Assembly: GCF_036226765.1 (NCBI RefSeq)
Contig: NZ_CP109017.1
Span: 124,001-188,000 of the forward strand
Length of the DNA stretch: 64,000 nucleotides
Origin: Streptomyces sp. NBC_00670
Lineage (GTDB): Bacteria; Actinomycetota; Actinomycetes; Streptomycetales; Streptomycetaceae
Direction: 5' to 3'
Below, in pieces: positions 51,384-60,302 of the stretch. Position 1 is the first letter of the stretch; each line of letters starts with the position of its first letter. The notes under the pieces are model-generated. The model worked only from the letters and a program-made list of their open reading frames with translations, did no database searches and was not told the origin of the DNA. The position numbers were made by a program, and so were the translations under genes.

Positions 51384-52139
51384 ATGTTGCTTCTCGTCTC
51401 ACCGGACAGTGTCGAGGAGGCCCTCGACTGCGCGAAGGCGGCCGAACACCTGGACATCGTCGACGTCAAGAAGCCCGACGAGGGCTCGCTCGGCGCGAAC
51501 TATCCCTGGGTGATCAGAGCGATCCGCGAGGCGGTCCCGGCGGACAAGCCGGTCTCCGCCACCGTGGGGGACGTGCCCTACAAGCCCGGTACGGTGGCAC
51601 AGGCCGCGCTCGGCGCGGTCGTCTCGGGGGCCTCGTACATCAAGGTCGGGCTCTACGGCTGCACCACGCCAGAGCAGGCCGTGGAGGTCATGCGCGGGGT
51701 CGTCCGGGCCGTGAAGGACCACCGGCCCGACGCGTTCGTCGTCGCCTCGGGCTACGCCGACGCCCACCGGATCGGCTGCGTCAATCCGCTCGCGCTGCCC
51801 GACATCGCCCGCCGTTCCGGCTCCGACGGGGCCATGCTCGACACGGCCGTCAAGGACGGGTCACGGCTGTTCGACCACACCCCGCCGGAGGTCTGCGCCC
51901 GGTTCGTGGAGCTGGCGCACGAGGCCGGGCTCCTCGCCGCCCTCGCGGGCAGCGTCAAGGCCACCGATCTCGGCGAACTGGCGCGTATGGGCACGGACAT
52001 CGTGGGGGTGCGCGGGGCCGTCTGCGAGGGCGGTGACCGCAACGCCGGCCGGATCCGGCCTCCTCTGGTGGCCGCCTTCCGGGCGGAGATGGACCGGCAC
52101 GTCCAGGCGCACGCGGCGGCCGTCGCCGCCGCGAGCTGA
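51384..52139 (+). CDS. mfnB: (5-formylfuran-3-yl)methyl phosphate synthase, MfnB family
   Basis: A 251-residue TIM-barrel aldolase strikingly like archaeal MfnB (DUF556): [19 protein letters not shown] at about 24-42, [13 protein letters not shown] at 58-70, [10 protein letters not shown] at 83-92, [10 protein letters not shown] at 122-131 and [18 protein letters not shown] near 203-220. The lysines matching the archaeal active site (Lys29, Lys87, Lys157) are all present. MfnB joins two glyceraldehyde-3-phosphates into 4-(hydroxymethyl)-2-furaldehyde phosphate, the start of methanofuran in archaea. Here it heads an operon with an aldehyde and an alcohol dehydrogenase. Strong site GGAAGGAG. 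Confidence 0.9.
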   Translation: MLLLVSPDSVEEALDCAKAAEHLDIVDVKKPDEGSLGANYPWVIRAIREAVPADKPVSATVGDVPYKPGTVAQAALGAVVSGASYIKVGLYGCTTPEQAVEVMRGVVRAVKDHRPDAFVVASGYADAHRIGCVNPLALPDIARRSGSDGAMLDTAVKDGSRLFDHTPPEVCARFVELAHEAGLLAALAGSVKATDLGELARMGTDIVGVRGAVCEGGDRNAGRIRPPLVAAFRAEMDRHVQAHAAAVAAAS

Positions 52140-52147
52140 CCGCCCGG

Positions 52148-53560
52148 ATGCCGGCCCGGCGCCCCGCCCGCACCTCCGCCACCCGCGCCGGACGGTTCAC
52201 CGTGACCGATCCGGCAACGGGCGAGGCCGTCGACACGGCCCCCGAGCTGCGGCCCGAGGAACTGGACGCGGTGGTCGACCGCGCCCGTGCCGCCTGGGAC
52301 GGGTGGCGGTCGGATCCCGCCGCCCGTGCGGCCGCGTTGCGCGCGGCGGCCGACGCCGTGGAGGCGGCCGGGGCGGACCTCGCGCCGCTGCTCACCCGGG
52401 AACAGGGCAAGCCGCTGGCCGAGTCGCGGGCGGAGGTCGCCCGTACCGCCGCACGGCTGCGCTACTTCGCCGCGCTGGACCACGGCCGCCCCCGCCCCCT
52501 CGTCGACGAGCGGCCGGTCCGCAGCGAACTGCGCTGGCGTCCGCTGGGCCCGGTCGCCGCGATCGTGCCGTGGAACTTCCCGCTCCAGCTCGCGGCGGCG
52601 AAGTTCGCCCCGGCGCTCGCCGCGGGCAACACGGTGGTGCTCAAGCCCTCCCCGTACACCCCACTGGCCACCATGCACTTGGCAACCGTCCTCTCGGCCG
52701 CCCTCCCCGCGGACGTCCTGACGGTCGTCACCGGACGTGAGCCCCTGGGCGCCCGGCTGGTCTCCCACCCCGGGATCCGGCATGTGACCTTCACCGGTTC
52801 GATCCCCACGGGGCGGGCCGTCGCCCGCGCGGCGGCGGACACGCTCGCCCGGGTCACCCTGGAGCTGGGCGGCAACGACGCCGCGATCCTGCTGGAGGAC
52901 GTGGACGTGGACGCCGTCGCGGACCGGCTGTTCTGGGCCGCCTTCCGCAACTGCGGCCAGGTCTGCATGGCCGTCAAACGCCTCTACGTCCCCGCCCGGC
53001 GCCACCCGGAGGTCGTCGAGGCGCTCGCGCGGCGCGCCCGGGACACGGTCGTCGGGCCGGGGCTCGATCCGGCCACCCGGCTCGGCCCGCTCAACAACGC
53101 CCCGCAGCTCGCCCGTGTCGCACACCGCACCCGCCAGGCGCTGGCGGCCGGTGCCCGCGCCGCGGCCGGTGGCGGGCGCCTCGCCGGGCCGGGCCACTTC
53201 TTCGCCCCGACGATCCTGACCGACGTGCCCGCCCACAGCCCGATCGTGACCGAGGAGCAGTTCGGCCCCGTCCTGCCGGTGCTGCCGTACACCCGCCTGG
53301 ACGACGCCGTCGAGGCCGCCAACGGCACCGGTTTCGGGCTGGGCGGCTCGGTGTGGGGCACGGACCTGGACCGGGCCGAGGAGGTCGCGGGCCGGCTCGA
53401 CTGCGGCACGGCGTGGATCAACCACCACGCCGAGCTCTCCCTCGCCCAGCCCTTCGCGGGCACCAAGGAGAGCGGTGTGGGGGTGGCGGGCGGGCCGTGG
53501 GGTCTGTACGGCAACCTCCAGCCGTTCGTCGTCCACCGCCCGGAGGAGACGTGCCCCTGA
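52148..53560 (+). CDS. Aldehyde dehydrogenase
   Basis: A 470-residue NAD(P)-dependent aldehyde dehydrogenase: VPWNFPLQLAAAKFAPALAAGNTVVLKPS near 140-165, general base Glu239 in LELGGND and the catalytic Cys273 in NCGQVC. It starts 8 bases after mfnB. By context the substrate may be the furaldehyde phosphate or its dephosphorylated form, giving a furoic acid; this is inference. The following dehydrogenase starts 10 bases before its stop. Confidence 0.9.
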   Translation: MPARRPARTSATRAGRFTVTDPATGEAVDTAPELRPEELDAVVDRARAAWDGWRSDPAARAAALRAAADAVEAAGADLAPLLTREQGKPLAESRAEVARTAARLRYFAALDHGRPRPLVDERPVRSELRWRPLGPVAAIVPWNFPLQLAAAKFAPALAAGNTVVLKPSPYTPLATMHLATVLSAALPADVLTVVTGREPLGARLVSHPGIRHVTFTGSIPTGRAVARAAADTLARVTLELGGNDAAILLEDVDVDAVADRLFWAAFRNCGQVCMAVKRLYVPARRHPEVVEALARRARDTVVGPGLDPATRLGPLNNAPQLARVAHRTRQALAAGARAAAGGGRLAGPGHFFAPTILTDVPAHSPIVTEEQFGPVLPVLPYTRLDDAVEAANGTGFGLGGSVWGTDLDRAEEVAGRLDCGTAWINHHAELSLAQPFAGTKESGVGVAGGPWGLYGNLQPFVVHRPEETCP

Positions 53561-54672
53561 GATTCGACGCGGCGGTGCTGCGCGCGTACGACGCCCCCTT
53601 CGCCGTCGAGGAGGTGCTCCTGTCGGCCGGACCGGCCGAGGGCGAGGTGCTGGTGCGCATCGCCGGCTGCGGGATGTGCCGCACGGATCTGGCGGTCCGG
53701 CGCTCGGCGGGCCGCTCCCCGCTGCCCGCGGTGCTGGGCCACGAGGGCGCCGGTGTCGTGGTGGAGACCGGCGGCTCCGGCACGGGTCTGGACGTCGGCG
53801 ATCATGTCGTACTGAGCTTCGACTCCTGCGGGCACTGCGCGCACTGCCGGGGCGCGGCGGCCGCCTACTGCGACTCGTTCGCGCCGCTGAACCTGTTCGG
53901 CGGGCGTCAGGAGCACGCCGCACGGTTCACGGACGCGGCCGGGGGCGCGCTGGCTCCCCGCTGGTTCGGCCAGTCCGCCTTCGCCGGCTTCGCGCTGGTC
54001 CTGGCGCGCAACGCCGTCCGGGTGGATCCCTCGCTGCCCCTGGAGCTGCTCGGGCCGCTCGGCTGCGGCTTCCTCACCGGGGCCGGCGCGGTGCTGAACA
54101 CCTTCGGTGCCGGCCCCGGCGACACCGTCGTCGTCCTCGGGGCGGGGGCGGTGGGCCTGGCCGCGGTGATGGCGGCGACGGCCGCCGGGGCGGTGGCCGT
54201 CGCCGTGGACCGGCACCCCGAACGGCTCCGGCTCGCCGAGAGGTTCCACGCCTCACCGCTCCCCGCCTCCACACCCGATCTGCCCGGCCGCATCCGGCGG
54301 CTGACCGACGGCGGCGCACGGTACGCGCTGGACACCACGGGTTCCGGCAGGCTGATCAACGACGCGCTCCTGGCGCTGCGGCCCACCGGGCACCTCGGTC
54401 TCGTGGCCCGGCTGCACACCCCGTTGACTCTCGGCGTGGGCACGCTGGAGCAGGGCCGCACGATTTCCCACATCTGCGAGGGGGACGCGGTGCCCGCGCT
54501 CCTCGTCCCCCGGCTGACGGCACTGTGGCGGGCCGGGCGCTTCCCGTTCGACCAGTTGATCCGTACGTATCCGCTCGCCGACGTCAACGAGGCCGAACGG
54601 GACTGCGAGGCGGGCCTCGTCGTCAAACCGGTCCTGATCCCGCGGCACGGGGTCGCGACCCCTTCGCCATGA
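53551..54672 (+). CDS. Zinc-dependent (aryl) alcohol dehydrogenase
   Basis: A 373-residue zinc MDR of the benzyl-alcohol-dehydrogenase type. Catalytic zinc ligands are Cys43 (GMCRTD) and His64 (GHEGAG) with LGCGFLTGAGAV supplying the third; structural zinc cysteines are 93, 96, 99 and 107 (SCGHCAHC, then C). The cofactor motif VVVLGAGAVGLAAV follows near 190. GTG 53551 has CGGAGGAGAC before it and overlaps the ALDH end by 10 bases. It probably oxidises or reduces the hydroxymethyl/formyl group of the furan made by MfnB. Confidence 0.88.
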   Translation: MPLRFDAAVLRAYDAPFAVEEVLLSAGPAEGEVLVRIAGCGMCRTDLAVRRSAGRSPLPAVLGHEGAGVVVETGGSGTGLDVGDHVVLSFDSCGHCAHCRGAAAAYCDSFAPLNLFGGRQEHAARFTDAAGGALAPRWFGQSAFAGFALVLARNAVRVDPSLPLELLGPLGCGFLTGAGAVLNTFGAGPGDTVVVLGAGAVGLAAVMAATAAGAVAVAVDRHPERLRLAERFHASPLPASTPDLPGRIRRLTDGGARYALDTTGSGRLINDALLALRPTGHLGLVARLHTPLTLGVGTLEQGRTISHICEGDAVPALLVPRLTALWRAGRFPFDQLIRTYPLADVNEAERDCEAGLVVKPVLIPRHGVATPSP

Positions 54673-54705
54673 GGGCCCGCGCGCCGCCCGCCCCGGGCCC
54701 ACGGG

Positions 54706-55614
54706 TCAGGACCCGGCGGGCTTGTCCGCGAACACCCAACGGTTGCCCTCCAGCGCGTCGTTGGGCTCGGGCAGCGGTCCCCGTCCGTACCGGCGGGTGA
54801 AGTCGAAGGGCGTACGCACCACGGTGGACCAGCCCCGGCCCGCCAGATCCCCGACGGAGTCGGGGCGTGGCTCGCCGTTGAAGAGGTCCAGCAGGTCGAT
54901 GCCGATCTGTTCCCGCGTCGCGGTGTAGAGCGCGCTGTCGCGGTACGCCCGCAGGTCCTTCTCCAGCTTCACCTCGTACGCCAGGGTGCTTCCGCGTGCG
55001 CTCAACCGGTCGACGGCGTCGATGAGTTGACGTTCGGCGGCGGGAGGCAGATAGAACAGCAGCCCCTCCGCCAGCCATGCCGTCGGCACTGCCGGGTCGA
55101 AGCCCGCGCCGGTCAGCGCGCCCTCCCAGTCGGCACGCAGATCGATCGGCACCGGCACGCGGGTCACCCGGGGCGTCGCCGGCGCCCCGGCGAGCACCCG
55201 GTGCTTGAACTCCAGCACGCCTTCCCGGTCGAGTTCGAACAGGACGCGGCCCTCGGGCCAGTCGAGCCGGAACGCCCTGCTGTCCAGGCCCGCGCCGAAC
55301 AGAACCACCTGGCGTGCCCCGTCCCGCACCGAGCGGAGGAGGAAGTCGTCGAGAACCCTCGTGCGCAGGCCGAAGTAGCGTGCGAAGCGGCCCCACAGGG
55401 GATTGGTGTCCACGTCCGGCACCTGGTGCGGCCGCACGGGCCAGCCCGCGGACGCGACGGCCGCGCGCACGAACCGCTCGGCGTGGACGTCCCGCACGAG
55501 GCTGTCCTCGCGGTGGGTCTCCAGCGCCCGGGCCGCGGCGACCAGCAGCGCGGTGGCGCCGACTCCCCCGTCGACGCCGTGCGCTTCGGCGTTCCGTGGC
55601 TCCGTGTCGACCAT
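54706..55614 (-). CDS. Class I SAM-dependent methyltransferase (TIGR00027 / LCM-like)
   Basis: A 302-residue methyltransferase of the actinobacterial group related to leucine carboxyl methyltransferases: ARYFGLRTRVLDDFL near 75-90, VVLFGAGLDSRAFRLDWP near 102-119, then FELDREGVLEFK and WLAEGLLFYLPP near 172-183. The family's acceptors are mostly unknown carboxylates; some act in secondary metabolism. AGGAGG lies 6 bases before ATG 55614. It converges on the MfnB operon with 33 bases between stops and is divergent from Endo H. Confidence 0.87.
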   Translation of the reverse strand: MVDTEPRNAEAHGVDGGVGATALLVAAARALETHREDSLVRDVHAERFVRAAVASAGWPVRPHQVPDVDTNPLWGRFARYFGLRTRVLDDFLLRSVRDGARQVVLFGAGLDSRAFRLDWPEGRVLFELDREGVLEFKHRVLAGAPATPRVTRVPVPIDLRADWEGALTGAGFDPAVPTAWLAEGLLFYLPPAAERQLIDAVDRLSARGSTLAYEVKLEKDLRAYRDSALYTATREQIGIDLLDLFNGEPRPDSVGDLAGRGWSTVVRTPFDFTRRYGRGPLPEPNDALEGNRWVFADKPAGS

Positions 55615-55940
55615 GTGTCCTCCTGGGCGGGGGTGAGGGGCAGCGATGGGGCGGAGAGAGAAGGGCGAGACGGTACGAAGCGCCCTCCTGTCTCCCCTCA
55701 CTATCCGGTCGCCGCTCCTGCCCCATCCGCGAATCCGGCGGCGTTCATCCCAGTGGGTGACCCGGTGCCGGCGGGGCGAGCGGGGAACGGCTGCGGGCCA
55801 CGCTCCAGGCACGTGCGGAAGCCGTGAAGAGTTGACGCACGCTTGTCGGTGTGCAGTCAGAAAAGTGGAAAGCTGGGAGAGCTCACCCAGCGTCCTCGAG
55901 CACGTCGGACACCAACCACGCGAGGGGAGACCGGCCAACG
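55615..55940. other. 326-base divergent promoter region (methyltransferase / Endo H)
   Basis: No gene is evident. A TTGACG at about 55829-55834 could be the -35 element for the Endo H gene, with no strong matching -10. The 60 bases from 55850 are relatively AT-rich. No convincing LacI-type palindrome is seen, unlike upstream of the discoidin gene. Confidence 0.4.
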
Positions 55941-56885
55941 ATGTTCACTCCGCTACGGAGCACCGTACGCACCGCCGCGCTCACGCTTTCGGCCGTCACG
56001 GTCCTGGTCCTCGGCACCACCGTCACGACCGGCGCATCAGCGACCCCGGCCACCACACCCGCACCCGCGCCCGCACCCGCGCCCGCCAAGCAGGGACCGA
56101 CCTCGGTGGCCTACATCGAGGTGAACAACAACAGCATGCTCAACGCCGGCACGTACACGCTCACCCAGGGCGGCAACGTCTTCGACATCGCCGTGATCTT
56201 CGCGGCGAACATCAACTACGACACGGCCACGAAGACGGCGTACCTGCACTTCAACGACAACGTGCAACGCGTTCTGGACAACGCCGCCACCCAGATACGG
56301 CCACTGCAGCAGAAGGGCATCAAGGTCGTACTCTCGGTGCTGGGCAACCACCAGGGCGCGGGATTCGCCAACTTCCCGTCACAGCAGTCGGCCTCGGCGT
56401 TCGCGCACCAGTTGTCGGACGCCGTGCGCACGTACGGCCTCGACGGCATCGACTTCGACGACGAATACGCCGAGTACGGCAACAACGGCACGGCACAGCC
56501 CAACGCCGGCTCCTTCGTGCAGCTGGTGACGGCACTGCGCGCGGATCTGCCGGACAAGATCATCAGCCTGTACAACATCGGTCCTGCCGCCTCTCGTCTG
56601 TCCTACGGCGGCAAGGACATCTCCAGCACGTTCGACTACGCCTGGAATCCCTACTACGGCAGCTGGCAGGTGCCCCGCATCGCACTGCCCAAGTCGAAGC
56701 TGTCACCGGCGGCCGTCGAGATCGGCCGCACGCCACGCGGCACGGCCGCCGACCTCGCCCGCCGCACCGTCAGTGAGGGATACGGCGTCTATCTGACGTA
56801 CAACCTCGACAACACCGACCGCAGCGCCGACATCACCGCCTTCACCAGGGAGCTCTACGGCAGTGACGCCGTCCGCACCCCGTAG
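55941..56885 (+). CDS. Endo-beta-N-acetylglucosaminidase H (GH18), secreted
   Basis: A 314-residue protein that I recognise as an orthologue of Streptomyces plicatus Endo H: signal peptide to about residue 34, a Pro-Ala linker, KQGPTSVAYIEVNNNSMLN, LSVLGNHQGAGFANFPSQQ, catalytic DGIDFDDEYAEYG (Asp173 region, acid Glu175) and SLYNIGPAASRLSYGG. It cleaves the chitobiose core of high-mannose and hybrid N-glycans, releasing mannose-rich glycans. Length and landmarks are complete. It fits the mannosidase and fucosidase loci in the same window. AGGGGAGA precedes ATG 55941. Confidence 0.95.
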   Translation: MFTPLRSTVRTAALTLSAVTVLVLGTTVTTGASATPATTPAPAPAPAPAKQGPTSVAYIEVNNNSMLNAGTYTLTQGGNVFDIAVIFAANINYDTATKTAYLHFNDNVQRVLDNAATQIRPLQQKGIKVVLSVLGNHQGAGFANFPSQQSASAFAHQLSDAVRTYGLDGIDFDDEYAEYGNNGTAQPNAGSFVQLVTALRADLPDKIISLYNIGPAASRLSYGGKDISSTFDYAWNPYYGSWQVPRIALPKSKLSPAAVEIGRTPRGTAADLARRTVSEGYGVYLTYNLDNTDRSADITAFTRELYGSDAVRTP

Positions 56886-56930
56886 GGACCCGCGCGGGCC
56901 GCGCTGCCGACATCGTTGTCGACACCACGG

Positions 56931-56960
56931 CCCGCCCGCCGTCGGCCGACGGCGGGCGGG
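56931..56960. terminator. 30-bp perfect palindrome terminator
   Basis: CCCGCCCGCCGTCGG at 56931-56945 is followed immediately by its exact reverse complement to 56960. It lies 46 bases after the Endo H stop and 51 before the end of the convergent discoidin gene, so it is probably a bidirectional terminator. Confidence 0.75.
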
Positions 56961-57010
56961 TCACCGCACGGCGTCGCAGGGGGAGCGACCGGCCGGCGTT
57001 CGGCCCGGTG

Positions 57011-60000
57011 TCACCCCAGGGAGAGGCGGACCAGACGGGCACCGTTGCCGTGCTCCGCGTCGGTCGCCAGGGCCACGTAGCGGGCGGTGACGTCCGTGCC
57101 GAGGTGCCGGGTGCGGGCACGGCCGGTGAGCCGGCCTGCCGGGGTGTAGGTGAGGCCGTCACTGCTGAACTCGGCGTGCAGCGTGGGGACATGGCCGTTC
57201 GTCCAGTCCGTGCGGATGTCGCGGACACGGACATCGGCGCCGAGGTCGACGACCAGACGGCCGTGCGGACCGGGCGTCCACGCCGTCGCCGGATCGCCGT
57301 CGACAGCGGCGGACGGGTCCGACATGCCCGGCGGCAGCGGGCTGGTCGGGAACACCGTGCGGCCCAGTGCCAGATCGCGCAGGGGATAGGCGGTCACCTG
57401 CTTCAGGCTGACCGTCGTGGTACGGCCCGCGCGGACCACGGCCACCTCGCTGCGTCCCTGAGCGGTCACCCGTACACGGCAGGCCGCTCCCGTGAGTTCG
57501 ACCGACGCGCCGTCGAGCACCCGCGCCCGCAGGCCCGTCGGCAGCCGGCGGCCGTCGAGGGGGCGCAGGGTCACTCGGGGCGGCAGCAACCGGGCTTCGG
57601 CCGCGTCGAGTGCGGCGTCGTAGGCGGTCCCCTCGTCGGTGACGGTCTGGCGTCCCTCGAAGAGCAGCCTGCCGGTTCCCGTCTGCGGTATGTCGACGCG
57701 CGTGGTGACGGGCTCGTCCGACAGGTTGAACAGGCTGAGGTGGTCGTCGGTGAGAGCCGCGCGGACGGCTTCGGCGTCCGCGCGTGGCGTGGGGGCCGCG
57801 GCCCGCTCGCGCAGCGTGCGGGGTGAGGCGCCTGGGAGTCCCTCGACCACGAGGGGCGCGGCCGGGCCGTCGGCCAGGATGATCTCGTCCTGGTGGACGG
57901 TCAGACGGGAGTCCGAACCCCGTACCACCAGGCCGGCGCGGCCGTCGACGTCCAGCCAGCCGCCCCGGCTGGTGACGTCGGGCACCGGCCAGGAGGCGAG
58001 GTCCTCCCACCGGAGTCCGTCGGCCGACCCCTGCACCGTGTAGGCGCGCCCCGCGGCGGCCTCCCAGCGCAGGGTGACCCGGTCCACCGCGTGCGGAGCC
58101 CCCAGGTCGACGGCGAGCCAGCTGTCCGCACGGGGACGGTCCGCCCGTGAGACGGCCCACCGGGTGGTCGCGCTGCCGTCCACCGCCAGCGCCGGCTCCT
58201 TGCCGGTGTCGTAGGACGAGGCGGTGGCCGTGCCGCTTCGGGCCAGATCGGCGCCGTCCGCCCCGTCGCGCGCTTCGAGGGCGAAGAGCGAGTATCCGTA
58301 GGCCGGGTCGGGCCGCACACCGAGCATGCGCACATGCCGTACCTCGGTGCGCTTGAACGTCACCTCGTCGACGCGCGCGGCCGACGAGGCCGGCTTGGAG
58401 TCGGAGGAGGCCACGGTGGCGCTTCCCTCGGCGAAGCGGTAGGTCCGCGCCCCGGTCAGGCCCGGCACACCCGGCATGGTCAGGTTGTGGATCTCCAGGT
58501 GCCCCTCCCCCGCCGCGACGCCCGACGTCGCGTACACGACGGCGCCGGTGGGAAGCGTGGTGAATCCCGCGTACCCGGCCCCCACCTGGAGCATCGTGGC
58601 GCTGCCGTCGAACCCGTCCCGGATCCTGCGGTACGTCCGCACCCGGCGTTCCGTCGCCTTCAGTGACGTCGCCGGCAGGAACATCGCCGTGGCGCCGCTG
58701 AGCTTGAACAGCCAGTCGTCGTGGCCCGGTTGCCAGGCGAACTTCACGAAGCCGGGCTTGGTCACGGCGCCCGCCCATGCCGCGGGCGTCTGGTGCGACA
58801 CCAGGCCGGGGCCGGAGCCGAAGTCGGTGACCCCCGCGGCGCGCTCGAACAGCTCGTCCGAGGAGAGGGGGCGCACCGTGCGGCCCTGATCGCCGGCCCA
58901 CAGATGCAGGAGGTAGCTGATGGCGAGCTCCGCGCGCGCCTCCGGCTCGTACTTCGGCTCGCCCGAGAACTTCGCGATCCTGAACTCGGGCGGGTAGCTC
59001 TGGTACGCCTCCAGCCGCTCCGCCAGCGCGGCTTCCGCCCGGGCGGCCGCCCTGTCCCCCAGCACCTGGGCGAGGAACACGAGCGGGATCACGTCACGGC
59101 CGTAGAGGTGTTCACGGTCGTTGACCATGGGCATCAGCGGCTCACCGGCGTCGCTCATCACGCCGAGGAGGGTGCTCCACAGCTGGTCGGCGTTCGGCTG
59201 GTGGGTGAGCACCTGTGGCATCGCCCGGCCCGCGGCGATGAAGTGGGCGGCGTTACGGCCCGACGTGCGCCACAGCTCCTCCTGGTAGTGCGGTCCGAAC
59301 GAGCCGTGGTTCTCGACGATGAAGGTGTCGTACAGGTTGCGGGCGGTGTTGTCGGAGACGGGAACCCCGTCCACGCGCGCCGGGTTCGCCAGGTCCGCCT
59401 GGGGCAGTCCGGTCTCGTTGCGCGACCAGGTGCCGAAGGCCTCGGCCCAGTCATCGTGCCGCGGGTCGTCGGCGGCCCACGCCAGGCCCGGGGCCAGGGA
59501 CTGCGCGTAGACACCCATCTCCTCGAGCTTGGTGTCCCCCTCGTGGCCGCCGAGCAGACCGTGCGGGGTCCAGCTCCCCGAGGCGGGGTCGTTGCCCGTG
59601 CCCAACGCGGTGGTGTAGGCGGCCTGTTCACGGGCGATGGCGTCCACGCGGGCGCGCGTGGTCTCGTCGAGGTCGTCCCACAGCAACCGCGCGGCGAGGA
59701 CGAAGTACAGCTGGAACGTGGTGTCGAAGAACAGCGTCCGGCCCCATTGGGTGCCGCCCGTCAGCCTGTTGGACGCGGCGAAGTGCTTGATGGTCGCTAT
59801 GGTGCGGTCCTTGAGGACCTGCCTGTCGGTCCCCGCCCGGTCGTCGTCGTAGCCGCCGTGTGTGAGCAGGACCGCGTGGCCGAGCACGACGGCGAAGCCG
59901 AAGTCCTTGTCCGTGTAGTAGCCGCGGGCCGCGTCCCACTGGGTCTCCGTCCACCGGGTGTGGTTCAGCAGGACACGGTGATAGGTGTCCGCCACCGGGT

Positions 60001-60139
60001 CCGAGGCCGAGTTGCCCTGCTTCCGTCCCTGCGCCCGGGCCTCGCCGCTGCCGAGGGTCAGGGGGAGCGAGGCGAGCGCGCCTGCGGCGCCGAGGAGTTG
60101 GACGAAGCGACGGCGATCGATCGGGGATCTCGGCAGCAC
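57011..60139 (-). CDS. Large Tat-exported discoidin (F5/8C) protein, possible polysaccharide-active enzyme
   Basis: About 1,042 residues. The N-terminus has a twin-arginine signal (DRRRFVQLLGAAGALASLP, cleavage near ARA). Residues about 40-380 are alpha-helical with many Trp/His/Tyr motifs (GSWTPHGLLGGHEGDTKLEE; VENHGSFGPHYQEELW) like an alpha/alpha toroid. A beta-rich region follows to about 620. Two F5/8 type C (CBM32-like) domains lie at about 630-755 and 915-1042. It may be a polysaccharide lyase or hydrolase, but I cannot name the family. GTG 60139 has GAGAGG 8 bases before it; earlier starts at 60148 and 60163 are less likely. Confidence 0.78.
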   Translation of the reverse strand: MLPRSPIDRRRFVQLLGAAGALASLPLTLGSGEARAQGRKQGNSASDPVADTYHRVLLNHTRWTETQWDAARGYYTDKDFGFAVVLGHAVLLTHGGYDDDRAGTDRQVLKDRTIATIKHFAASNRLTGGTQWGRTLFFDTTFQLYFVLAARLLWDDLDETTRARVDAIAREQAAYTTALGTGNDPASGSWTPHGLLGGHEGDTKLEEMGVYAQSLAPGLAWAADDPRHDDWAEAFGTWSRNETGLPQADLANPARVDGVPVSDNTARNLYDTFIVENHGSFGPHYQEELWRTSGRNAAHFIAAGRAMPQVLTHQPNADQLWSTLLGVMSDAGEPLMPMVNDREHLYGRDVIPLVFLAQVLGDRAAARAEAALAERLEAYQSYPPEFRIAKFSGEPKYEPEARAELAISYLLHLWAGDQGRTVRPLSSDELFERAAGVTDFGSGPGLVSHQTPAAWAGAVTKPGFVKFAWQPGHDDWLFKLSGATAMFLPATSLKATERRVRTYRRIRDGFDGSATMLQVGAGYAGFTTLPTGAVVYATSGVAAGEGHLEIHNLTMPGVPGLTGARTYRFAEGSATVASSDSKPASSAARVDEVTFKRTEVRHVRMLGVRPDPAYGYSLFALEARDGADGADLARSGTATASSYDTGKEPALAVDGSATTRWAVSRADRPRADSWLAVDLGAPHAVDRVTLRWEAAAGRAYTVQGSADGLRWEDLASWPVPDVTSRGGWLDVDGRAGLVVRGSDSRLTVHQDEIILADGPAAPLVVEGLPGASPRTLRERAAAPTPRADAEAVRAALTDDHLSLFNLSDEPVTTRVDIPQTGTGRLLFEGRQTVTDEGTAYDAALDAAEARLLPPRVTLRPLDGRRLPTGLRARVLDGASVELTGAACRVRVTAQGRSEVAVVRAGRTTTVSLKQVTAYPLRDLALGRTVFPTSPLPPGMSDPSAAVDGDPATAWTPGPHGRLVVDLGADVRVRDIRTDWTNGHVPTLHAEFSSDGLTYTPAGRLTGRARTRHLGTDVTARYVALATDAEHGNGARLVRLSLG

Positions 60140-60158
60140 CTGCGGCACCTCTCGGTTG

Positions 60159-60170
60159 GACAACGTTGTC
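60159..60170. promoter_or_regulatory. LacI-family operator GACAACGTTGTC
   Basis: A perfect 12-bp palindrome with central CG lies 20 bases upstream of the chosen start of the discoidin gene, in its leader. Its form matches LacI-type operators, so this gene is probably sugar-regulated by a LacI protein, possibly encoded elsewhere. Confidence 0.65.
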
Positions 60171-60302
60171 AGACGATGGCTTGAATTCTTCGGTCCCGCA
60201 GGCCGTTACGTCAAGGGGTCGGAGGAGCGGGAGGCCGGGGAGCGCCCCTTCGCGGCACGGGAGGGTGCCGGGCGCCCGGTGGAATGAGCGTGCGTCAGTG
60301 GG

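Noticed and set aside
60140..60163. TTG 60163 or GTG 60148 as start of the discoidin gene
   Set aside because: TTG lies inside the LacI palindrome and GTG 60148 has no spaced ribosome site; GTG 60139 has GAGAGG at the right distance.
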